Counted from the first letter of the stretch, positions 42,001 through 54,321 are shown. The stretch is DNA of 64,000 bases from Vespa crabro (GCF_910589235.1 NC_060966.1:5242820-5306819); one strand, 5' to 3'. Notes: generated by a model not told the origin, from the sequence alone. A program made the numbers and translations.

Positions 42001-42673
42001 TATACAATAAAAATTAAATAAATATTTTCTTATATATATCTATGAACTTTATCATTTGATGATCACGTTTAAATAATTTGAATACAAATGTACATTCTTG
42101 ATATATTTTATGCACTCCTGAGTGCAAGGCTGTTATTTTTGTATCATATTCCTCATTAAGCAAGATTTATACATTTCTAATAAGAATAATTCAAATTTTC
42201 CTTTCTTTCATTTGCACTCCATATTAAATATAAATATATTATTTCATTAGAAAGAGTATGAAAATATTCTTGATTAATTATTAGATAAATATTGTTTCTT
42301 TAATATAATATTATGCAACAGTAATATTTAAATATTTATTTATTATATACTTTAATAAGTGCATTTTCATTCATGTATTTTTGATAATTCTGAATCAGAA
42401 ATGTATATCCTTGCCATAATATATTTATTTGCATTCCTGAATGCACGCATGTACTTACTGTGAACGTATCATATGCACTCCTGAGTGCAGGCAAGCCATT
42501 TTAATCGCTTCATATATATACCAAACTTATGCATTTTTATTCCAAAAAAATAATTATACTTCTTTTATATACGTGTAAACATTTCTTAATAATCTTTATA
42601 TCAATCATTATATCTTCTTAGTATTTCTTATGAAACTTTATGTATATATATATATAATAAAAATTCTCTTCGT

Positions 42674-42724
<51 letters not shown>

Positions 42725-45700
42725 TTCTTTCATATATACTTATTAAGTCTTTCATTTCATATTCATTTGTTGATCATTTTGGAATAAAAATGTATACTCT
42801 TGACATATTTTAATATGCACTCCTGAGTGCTGGCTGCCATTTATGTCATTTCATTCATCTAGCAAAGACTTATTTATTTCTTATCAGAATGATTCAAAAT
42901 TTATTTTCATTTATTTACACCATTTAAATATAATTGTGAGTATTATATATGGAATAAAATGAAATTTTCCTTATTTTTTGTTATACGTGCTTAATGTATT
43001 GAAAAAAATATTATCAGAGTTGAAATATTTATATGTAGCTTCATTAAATGTTCTCATTAGTGAATTCATTCATTTATTTTTAATCATTCTGAATGAGAAA
43101 TGTATATCTTTACTATAATATATTCATCTGCATTCCTGAATGCAGGCATGTACTTACTGTGAAAGTATCATATGCACTTCTGAGTGCAGGCATGTACTTA
43201 CTGTGAACGTATCATATGCACTTCTGAGTGCAGGCATGTACTTACTGTGAACGTATCATATGCACTTCTGAGTGCAGGCATGTACGTATCATATGCACTT
43301 CTGAGTGCAGGCATGTACTTACTGTGAACGTATCATATGCACTCCTGAGTGCAGGCAAGCCATATCAATCGTTTCATTTATATACCAAGACTTATGCATT
43401 TTTATTCCAAAAAAAAAATAATCATATTTCTTTCATATACGTATAAACATTTGTTAATAATCTTTATATCAATATATCCTCTTAGCATTTCTTATGAAAT
43501 TTATATATATATATATAATAAAAATTTTCTCTGTCTCCCCCCCTCTCTCTCTCTCTCTCTCTCTCCCTCTCTGTCTTTCTCTCTATTTATTAAGTCTCTC
43601 ACTTCATATTCATTTGTTCATAATTTTGGAATAAAAATGTATAGCCTTGATATATTTTAAAATGCACTCCTGAGTGCTGGCTGCCATTTATGTCATTTCA
43701 TTCATCTAGCAAAGACTTATATATTTCTTATCAGAATCAGATTCAAAATTTCTTCCCTACATTTGCACTATTTAAATACAAGTTTAATTATTATATATGA
43801 AATAAAAGGAAATGTTCTCTATTTATTAATAAATAACTTTAATTTCTTAAGATATTAAAATATATGAATATTGATTCATTAAATATTTTTTATTAGTGCA
43901 ATCATTCATTCATTCATTCATTTATTTGTTTTTGATCATTCTAAATGAGAAATGTATATCTTTGCTATAATATATTCATCCGCATTTCTGAATGCAGGTA
44001 CCTCCTTTCTTGATGTAGACATCAAGTCTTGTAAATTTTTAATCAGAATAATCAGAATAATCAGAATAATTAGAATAATCAGAATAATCAGAATAATCAG
44101 ATTAATCAGAATCAGATTATGAAAAGATAATGGGGATGATGAAGATGATGAAGATGATAATTACCACATGAGTCAATTTACAACTCGTGGTAAAAGTAGG
44201 TAATTGTAAAAATGGTTTTACAATCCTGTGTTCACATTATTTACCGCATAAGGGCCTTTGAGCGACCCGCGGTAGGGCTGTGTTGACATGTAGGTATGAA
44301 ATATGTATATATCTCGTATATATACATACACATTATGCAATTATGAAGATGAAAGAAAAAAAAATATATATATATATGATTATTCTGAATTAAAAATTAA
44401 CATGCTTGAGTATTCAGGTGCACTCCTGTGCACTCCTGTGCACTCCTGTGCACTCCTGTGCACTCCTGTGCACTCCTGTGCACTCCAGTGCACTCCAGTG
44501 CAATGTTGCTGCAGGTCATAGGCGTCCACACAATATTTAACGAGCGTGATTCTATTTTTGTAACTAAAAATTTACTTCAAAAAAGACTCTACTTTAAAAT
44601 TTTAAAAATGCAAGGACTCGACTTTAATTTAAAAAGAAAAGTGCAAGGACTCGACTTTAATTTAAAAAGAAAAGTGCAATGACTCGACTTTAATTTAAAA
44701 AGATAAGTGCAATGACTCGACTTGAATTTAAAATGCAAAGGGAGGGACTCGACTTTAATTTAAAATGTAAAGGGAGGGCTTGACTTTAATTTAAAATATA
44801 AAGGGAGGGCTTGACTTTAAAAAAAAAAAAAAAAAAAGAAAATATTCAAAGGACTCGACTATACTTTAAATTGAAAAATTGACTCTACTATTAAAAAATT
44901 CAATGACTCGACTTTACTTTAAGAAAAAGAAACTTGCAAAGACTCTATTAATTAATAACTAATTGCAAAAGCTTGACTCTAATTGCAAAGACCCTGATTT
45001 TTCACGAACGCGAATACGGAACGCCGTAGCAAGGAGATGGAATGGTCCATCATCTCCGTCCAGGAACAAACTACTACGAGCAAAAGTGTCAACGTGGTAA
45101 AAGGATAAAGGGGATTTTGATAAGACCATAAGCCATTAACGAAGGGTTCGACATGCGGAACACCTTTGAAAAATGACTTGTAGTCGATAGTTGCCCTCTT
45201 GAGCCACAAATTGTGGGGGCCTCTTCAGCATAAAGCCTCTTCTTGCTTCGTGCCCTAACCACTGCATTGGAGCATTCCTTACGTGCGACGCAATATAAGA
45301 TTACGCATCAAAAAACGCCCTACCGTTTGAAACAACGCACCCACAAAAATTGACATGCCACAGTGGATTATACTATAAGAATGAAATCGTCCCTAATCTA
45401 AACCGACCTAATCCCGACCTGATCTCACTTTACGCAACAAGACTCAAACCACTCGTGTTAACGCACGCAATTGAACGAGACGCAATAGTCGCAAGCTAAG
45501 GAGTTGGGAAGTAAAAAACACGTTTCCGCTGGGGGTTTTTTTTTTTCTTTCTTTTTCTTTTTATTACTTAACCTAACGAGCGGTAAGTGCTTGCGACGTA
45601 AAGTATCGATTTCTTCTAAATAATATAACCACTGAGGTATGACAAAATTCGCGAATGAATCACTCCAAACGGCACTGACGAATCCCAACACATATTCTCA

Positions 45701-46345
45701 ACTGCGTTTTCTAATCTACCTGGGTGCGTCTCGATTTTCTAGCAATCTTTATTTATTTATTTTATTAAAAAAAAAAAAAAAGAAAAAAAACAAACAAAAA
45801 TAAAAATAAAAGATACATATTTGATAAATATTTGAACTAATCCGTAAAACTATCCTAGCCTGTGGACAACCAATGGACTCAAAGAATCCACCAACCGTGC
45901 ACAATTACACAGGCACATTTAATCGAATGCTCCAGCAGATATGATATTCATTCTAATCGTTGAACCTATTACAAACTAAGATTAACAGCTTGCACTTAAA
46001 AGATGAAAAAAGTTTCAGTAAAAAGTTAAAACCACGAGAATTGCAATATTTTAAATATGCAAGTAGATTCTAATTTGAGCAAAGGCTCACACAAACGGAG
46101 GAGGAGGAGGAAAAGGAGGATGATGATGATGATGACGATATCATAATAGTTACCACATCGTGGTAAAAGTAGAGTTGCAAGAAGTCTTATACAACTCTAT
46201 TGCATACCGCATAAGGGCCTTTGAGCGACCCGCGGTAGAGCTGTGTTGACATGTAGGTATGAAATATGTACATATCTCGTATATATACATACAAATTATG
46301 CAGTTATGAAATTTTAGGATCACAATAAATATATAGATTTTATAG

Positions 46346-46379
<34 letters not shown>

Positions 46380-49300
46380 AATATTTCAAGAATCGCGAAG
46401 TGCAAGCGTTAATTTATAACTAAGTATCAAACAAGTTCAAAATCCTTTGCTAAGTTCAAAATATATGGGATTTATCTAATGTTCTCATTGAGTGCAAAGT
46501 TTTTCGAACTGTTTGAATACTGATACGTTGGCGCAATGCAAAGTGTCAGCAAAAAATCTAAAAAAGAAAAAAAAAAAGAGAGAAAAAAAAGAAAGGAATA
46601 AAAGACAATTCAGACATGCTGAATGACTGTAAAATTTGCTGAAACTTCACAAATCTCCGGAGACGGGACTTCTCACTCCTAAGTGAGAATCGGATCCAGT
46701 CTTCCGGTCCCTACCTACTTATATAAAATTTGGACATTCACTCAGAAAAGATATGCTACCTGCCTGCCTATTACCTATATTTAAAAAGTGCAAAGCATTC
46801 ACACCAACACATACACTCCACGGTTCTCTCACATACCACCAGGGTGCAAAAGCCTACACTAGAGAGTATGCCCCGGGGCACCTCCGACACCCCAGTTCAA
46901 ACGCGTATTGTTCTAATGTGTTAGGAGTACGTACCAATTGCTGTAATCGACTGCCACGGCTAATGATTATTGCATATATGACTAAAGCAAAAATACTAGT
47001 ACATACTAGTATATATATGAATACTAGTAATATATACGAGTATTTAAAATTTTCCACAGAAACATGTGGTAATTATGCAAAACGATATTAATATAATAAG
47101 ATATTTATTTATTATTAATTAAAAAGTTATCGCGAAACGATGTACAATGCACCACCTAAAACGCACATACAAGTGCAAGGTACACCGTGCAATCACCAGC
47201 ACAATGACAGCCGCCAAAAGGAAAAAAATTAAAACTAAACCCACGCAGACTGTTTCTCACCCATACGAGTAACACCTGGGCAAACGCATAGATGAGAACG
47301 CAGAAAGCATGGGGGGGAGAAACGGGTATTAGTATAATTAGAGCTGAAAATCCTGAACTAAAAAATGATTAACTTATAAACTAGGCCTAAGCGGGCTGTG
47401 ACTCTACGAGTCTCATTGCTTACCTTATTAGCAAGGACTCAAACAAAAGGAGGAAGAGGGGGAGGGAGTTGATGATGATAATAATTATAATAGTTACCAC
47501 GTAGTGGTAACATTAGAGTTGCAAGAAGTCTTATACAACTCTATTGCATACCGCATAAGGGCCTTTGAGCGACCCGCGGTAAAGCTGTGTTGACATGTAG
47601 GTATGAAATATGCATATATCTCGTATATATACATACACATTATGCGGTTATGAAATTGGATAATGAGTGAATATTTATTGAAAAATTTAATTTATTGAAA
47701 TATTTAAATTTATAGAAATATTTAAATTTATTAAAATATTTAATTTATATAAAAAACAACCTCGGAAGATTCCTTTCATCGAATGGCTGTTCTAATGAAA
47801 GAACGGGATTATGATCCACCACTTGACTGACAGAATCTATCCGTCGCGAAAGGGGTTTGTCTTCTTGCTCATTTATATATCGTCGATATATCAAAATATC
47901 GAAGTAAATCGCGATTAAATAGACTAAGTGTACGAAGCAATGCATGTAACGTAGATCACGTTATATGCTTTATTTGGACGAAATCGGGTAAATGAATGCC
48001 CGATTTCATTATTAATATCGCGAGCAAAGACGAAAAGAGAAAAAAGTGCTAATTAACAGCACTGTTAACTAAACGACTTTGAAACAAGAAGACCCTAGCC
48101 TGATATATAAATATATATATATATAATAATAATAATAATAAAAAATGCACAAGAAAAGAACTAACTACACATAGGGGGAACCACTCGTGAATAAAATCGA
48201 AGATCTTAATCACGGTCACTTTTGCTCGTTTTGGACAATGGGACATCAACGAATACAACCAGTAACCCGTGCCGATATGGACCTTTCATCCTCGGCATGA
48301 TGGGCACCAGAGGAACTTTAAATTTCTCACTTACTACTTAAGAAGTTCTGCGATGGCTCCAAAACACTCGTCCCCCTCGACGTTGGTCGAATGATGTCGT
48401 GAAGTTGGTTGAAATTATTGTTGAATCGATGAAACGTTGAATCGATGAAACGGTGAATCGTTGATTAATCTGTAATTAAAAAGAATCGCAAAAGAAATTT
48501 AATTATATGTTCCATTACAAAGGAATATGTTCAATGAATGAAAATGATTAAAAAAAAAATATGACTTAAACAATGAATGAGAAATAATGATCAGAATAAA
48601 GAAATATACTTACATGTGATTGTATCCAGACGAAGCTTTATATCCGTTGATAAAGATGAAAAGGGCACATTTTTAAATTCACACTTTCGACCATAACAAT
48701 ATTTTTCGCAACGCAATCCTCTTCCACCGAATCGGCCGAAAGTGTGTTAATGATACTAACAACGCGGCGAACAAATGGTTTTAACAAGAATATGACATAA
48801 ATTCTTGTTTTCTGGTTTAATAACGCGACCGAGAAATTCTAAACGGCGAACAACACTGACTCTAATTCGCGACTTTATTTTATTATTTAAAGCAACCCAT
48901 TCGGTTGCAAAACAATCAAATTATTTCGCACAAGCACTGACTCTAAGATCGCATTGCACGCGATCTACAACTGAAGACCTGTTGAAATAAAAATTGTTAA
49001 AGCAAGCAATAGCGTTTATGCTACAATATTACTGCAATTTATATATTATTTAAAAATTTATTATTTTAAAATTATATATTATTTTAATATATTATATATT
49101 ATTTTAAAAACTATATTACTCGAATCATATGATTTCAAATTGTAAACATGTATTATATATCTTTTGTATGCTTTAATAATAAAACGTAAAAAAAAAAAAA
49201 AAAACATTCAAATGGATGTAACTGCAAAACTTATAAGCTAAATTAAAATAAATGAATAAAAGCAAACGATCAAAATCGCGTTGTATCTATCGCTTAAAAA

Positions 49301-51133
49301 TAGATATAATCGCAATAGGGATATGTTCATAGTAATATATTAATTGCGTGAATACCTATAAATTGAAATAGATATAGCATTAATGTAAAACTAAACAAGT
49401 GGCAATAACATTGAAATCATAATATTTATAATATTAATTAGACGATTAAACGTATCTTGAAATTATATTCTAATTTTAATTTAATGTATTATTTTATGAT
49501 CTTAAAACATTTTTTATTATTCTATGTTTCTTCATATTCTTTAAGTCCAATGTAAAAAATTTCAATATAAATAATTTCAATATAAAAAGTTTCAATATAA
49601 AAAGTTTCAATAAAAAAAAAGTTCAATACAAAACATTTTAATATATATTATTTAAAACAAAATTTTTTTAATACATCAAACGTCAGCCATTCGCTCGGCA
49701 GTGCGTATGTAATATCACGTAAAATACATAATAAACGTACGCAATACCGATTACCAGATCTCACCACAAGGAGGTTGCTGCGTATGGAGATCCATGTCAA
49801 AATTAATCAAGAAACATAGAAAATGTTTAAAAGTAAAAATTTATATAATACACTATATATATATATGAAGTGAGAAGCTAGATAAACCGACAGGTCTAAA
49901 CAAGTTACTTACAGGAATGAAACTGCGTAGTAGGGAAGAACGGGAAGTCGTGCCAAGGTCGAACTCTCGATCGTCCTTTGATTGTTTACATGACTTTCGC
50001 AGGTACTTTCTACGATTCTCTGAAAAATACAATATATGTATTAATTGTGTGGCTATATATGTATGTGTGTGGAAAAAGTATCGATATGTGTATGTGTCAT
50101 AAGAAAGATTTCTATATGTGCGTATATATGTATATGTGTATACGTATGATATGTGTGTATATGTATATATGTGTGTATGGTACTTACTTGTATGCCATAT
50201 ACGTAGATGAAAATCTTATACGAGGCGAAATACGATCGGCTCCATCTAATTAATGAAAGATTTTATTAATTAGAGTATCGATATCGCGAAAATAAAGTTG
50301 GAAAACTCAAAAAATAAATATGACGCTTTAGCACCAAGAGAACACCAACACGACGATTTTATTTTCGAGGATATCTTTTAAACGCGTTCTGGTTACGACC
50401 TACGAACATTCACACGTGGAAATCGTTTCCTCGACGATCGATTGGTATATAAAATGAAGCTTACACTTTCGAAAAAATATACTAATTATCCATAATTAAC
50501 GGAGCGACGTAGCTTCCGTGAAACCTGTACCACTCGCGAATCTAAAATGGCGTCGATATCACCGGCAACGAGATTACTTAGTACCCCTGAGCGCATGCGC
50601 AGAACGTCATTTACAATATGGCTAAAATTTATAATTTTTCGATCTATCATACGAAAATATCGAAACAATAAAAATATTATATACGAACTTAAAAATTGTT
50701 CAAATAGATACTTTATTGCTTTAAACTATGAAAATTAATAATTATAATTCATTACCTATAGAAATAAATTGCTAATAGAAATAATCGCTAATATCGAATT
50801 TCGTTCGAGATAAATATTTCTCCTTAATCTCGATCGATAATACGTAATTATGTAAGCCTCGTTAATTATAAGGTTACCTTACCCAAAGGATTGAGATGAA
50901 ATACTATTAATATTTCCCTAAATCTCGGTCGATAATACGTATAATTTTATAAGCTCGTCGATTATAACAATGTATAACCTAAAAGATTCAACAACGTTAT
51001 TAATATTCTCCTAAATCTCGATCGATAATACATAGAGAGGTATATAAACTTTTTGATTGCAACAATGTATAACCTAAAATATTTCAGAAAATTATTAATT
51101 CCGTAATAATGTCAAATGTCTGTATATATGATA

Positions 51134-51167
<34 letters not shown>

Positions 51168-54100
51168 TACGTATAAATTCGTATAGACGATACATATTAT
51201 TAATCGAAATTAATACAAATAAGATATGGGATGTTAAACGAGAAATTAAACGTAGATAATTATCGTAGAAAATTTAGGAAGAAGGAACATGCTCGGGGAT
51301 TACGTCTGGAGAGATGTTACTCCTATAGCGTACTTCGTAAGACTGAAAAGATCGTCGTTTCATTCAAGGCCAAAATATACGTACGCTTGTGTTTACTTTT
51401 CCTTACTCTCGACCGAAAATTTCTCGGAAATATACGACCTAATATTATTTACATGTCGAACGTTATTTCACTCAATCGATATTCCCCCTCTCCTTCCACT
51501 CTCAATCGTTTACATTTTATTTCACACATATATATCAGAAGAGAACAGACACACGTATAAGGAAGAACGGGCGTGTATATATATATATACATATACATAT
51601 GAAAAATTATCCATAGGATTCTTGCAAATTTAAAAAATGTAAGATAGTATTAGTAAAGAATAAATTTGTAGGTATATGTTCGTGTGCGTGTGCGTGTATA
51701 TTTTTGACAATCGAATACGATACATAAGATAATCAATATCGATTAGTTAAACGACGCTAAACGATTATGTAGATTAGAAAAGATCGCTGGAAATTCTAAA
51801 ATTTCTATAATAAATCTAAAAAATTAAAAAAGAATTGTTACGTAATGACCGATCGTAATATATTTTCGTGAATATTTTTTAAACCGGACAACATTACGAT
51901 CTGTTGTCGCGGCCTCTGAAAAATCACGTGTTTAACTATCGATTGATATATTAGACGTGAATGTACATTAGAAATGAATTAACTAATTACCTTTAATTAC
52001 GAGGACGATGAACGTGTTGCAACTTGTCGATATATCCAAAATGGCGGTGCTATTAAAAGTAATGACAACGTTAGTCATATTAACTTCCTACTCCTTAACC
52101 ATTGAAATAATTTTTTCGAACTATCATCAATGAAACAAAATATAAAAGAATAAAAATATAAAAGGATTTTTTTTTATCGACAACTTAGACAATAAAAATG
52201 CTCGCTTTAATCTTTCATAAAACTTTATATATATATATAGACATTAGTAGAGAAAATATTGTCTTCTTTATGGAACAACATACATATATTGAGACGTTAA
52301 AAATAGACAATAATTTTTCTGACATGATAAAATATAAATTTAAAACATTTAATATTATAATAAAAATAAGTCGATTCAAGTAATCATAATGTATAAAACT
52401 TCTATCCAGTTAATTTTATCCCATTTTTTGATATACTTATTCAAACAATAACTTATTTAAACAATACGTATCAATATTTAATAAATTTGTTAATATGAGA
52501 TCATTATTAATAAAAAATAAAATCAATTATTTTCGTATCTAAAATGAAATACAATATAATTTCAATGTACAGATAATAATGATGAATTATATAATATACG
52601 AATATAGCGTACGTATAAATAATATGAATGATGAGATTATCATAGAATTTAATTTCTGCTACGTTTTTATTTTTTATTTTTATTTTTATTTTTTTTTTAA
52701 ATAAATAAATAAAATATTCATTTAATATTCTCTTTGTTTATTCCTTTTTGTGTCTATAAATTTACAGACGACTATAAAGGTGTATGCAAATTGTCTACGA
52801 CCAGATATCGAGTACAAAACCCTGAGCATTACCTATGAGACAACGTGTCGCGAGGTTGTTCAAAATTTGTTAAACAAATATCGTATGAGGCACCGTGACC
52901 CAAGACTCTTTTATATGACCATGGAAGTTACAGTAAGAAGGGCCAATGTACGTACAATTTTGCCACTCGACGAGGACGCCAGACCTGCTGTACTTCAATC
53001 TTGTCATCCACGAGGCGATTCCAGGTACTTTTTTTCTTTTTTATTTTTTCTTTCGCATTTTACCACCTTTCTGGATTCAATTTCGAGAAAAATATAATTT
53101 CAAGTGATAAGTAGCGATCGTAAATACGATTTTCTAATCTCTCTTTCCTTCACAATACAGTACATAGACGCTAACATTAAATTTCTTCTTTTTTTGTTTG
53201 CCTTTTTTTTTCTTTTCTTTTTTTTTTCAGAAAGACCACCCCGAACCTTCGAGTTTGTTTTCCTTTAACCCATCCAGACTTTCATTTATTTTTCTTCTTT
53301 TTTTTTTCACGCCCATAAATCGACTCAAAAAAAGACTTACTATACGTTTGATAAAAATATATATGTTCTAGGTAATAGATGTACCTATCTATAAATATTT
53401 GAAAGCAATTGGATTTTTTCCTTTTTCTTTCTTTCCTTTTTTTTTTCTTTTTTCTTTTTACGATTTTAACAAAAATTCAACTTCCCCGTCGTATGTTTCA
53501 TTTCATTTGGTTATTTTCGTCGGTAGTTTGAAACTTCCGGTGAAATTGAAGTAAAATAGAGAAAGGTGGTGGTAGTGGAGGACGAGGAGGAGGAGGAGAA
53601 GGAAGATGAGGGAATAGGGATAAGGGAATATCTTCTAACGAATATCCTTTTGAACTTACCGACTTAACCGATCTTTCGTTTCTTTCCCCCGCTCTCCACC
53701 CTCCTTTTTTTCCCCTCTCGTAAATATAAACTCAAGAAAATTCTTTTCTTTTTCTTTTTGCAGATTTTCTTTACAGACACGTCGTGGCGGTCTTGTGAAA
53801 ATATACGATAGTGCTCTCATGTCTGGCGTAAGTATTATAAAATTTGTTCGATGTGTTCGTAGTAACACATATAAAAAGTATATGCTTGTACATAATTGTT
53901 TGATATAACAAACTAAAGGATATACGTTTTTTTTTTCTTTTTTTTTTTTCATTTTCTCTCTGTCTCTCTATCTATCTATTTTTCTCTATCTCTCTCTCTC
54001 TTTCTCTCTCTTACAGTCAAAGTACAAGAGTCTGCTCGTTTCCGAACAGACCACCGTGGACGAACTGATCCAGATGTTATTGAGCTGCTATAGTTCGAAA

Positions 54101-54321
54101 GAACGGGTTGAACAATTTTCTTTATACGAAGTCTGTGAAGGGGAGGAATATCAGAGGAAACTTCATCCAGATGATTCACCTCTTAAAGTTACGCAACGAT
54201 GGACGAGCGCGGATAGACATTTACGTATACGACGTAATCCCGATTATAATCCACACAGGAGAAAGGTGAAACATCTGATAGATTTAAATTTTATCTGAAC
54301 GTTCGTTAGAAATTTCTTTAA

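Larger units (their letters stand above)
44980..48420 (-). pseudogene. Minus-strand protein-like relics, origin not recognised
   Basis: Short minus-strand frames with natural amino-acid composition occur between the hairpin modules. At 44979-45209 one begins MWLKRATIDYKSFFKGVPHV. At 45458-45691 one includes SFANFVIPQWLYYLEEIDTL. At 47745-47945 one includes DSVSQVVDHNPVLSLEQPF. At about 48200-48330 one includes KFKVPLVPIMPRMKGPYR. Stops and frame changes separate them. I could not assign them to a family; a decayed retroelement or DNA transposon is possible. If real, they argue that part of this locus came from a mobile element. Confidence 0.2.
38972..49800. ncRNA. Candidate structured non-coding RNA locus (hairpin-rich, nested in the intron)
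   Basis: This interval differs from the rest of the window. It has few (GA)n tracts but carries several families of short inverted repeats: end elements at 38972 and 49684, about 15 YCTR-tetraloop hairpins, and three copies of a three-hairpin module. In several families the two arms differ between copies but stay complementary, which is what selection on RNA (or cruciform) structure produces. There is no long open frame on either strand. The strand of transcription is unknown. Alternatives are a decayed structured mobile element or satellite-like DNA with palindromic protein-binding sites. The structure is seen in the sequence; transcription and function are inferred. Confidence 0.4.

Noticed and set aside
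43129..43356. CRISPR-like array
   Set aside because: Regular hairpin repeats, but the intervening sequence is also repeated (a plain minisatellite) and the context is eukaryotic.
38972..49796. The two end elements as LTRs of a retrotransposon
   Set aside because: They are only about 110-150 bases, much diverged, with no TG...CA ends, primer-binding site or polypurine tract seen, and no pol domain between them on the + strand. The compensated stems also fit structure better than LTR decay.
52768..54265. Afadin/Canoe as the identity of the tandem RA gene
   Set aside because: The RA sequences and Ser-rich N-terminus do not fit, and no FHA, DIL or PDZ domain follows.
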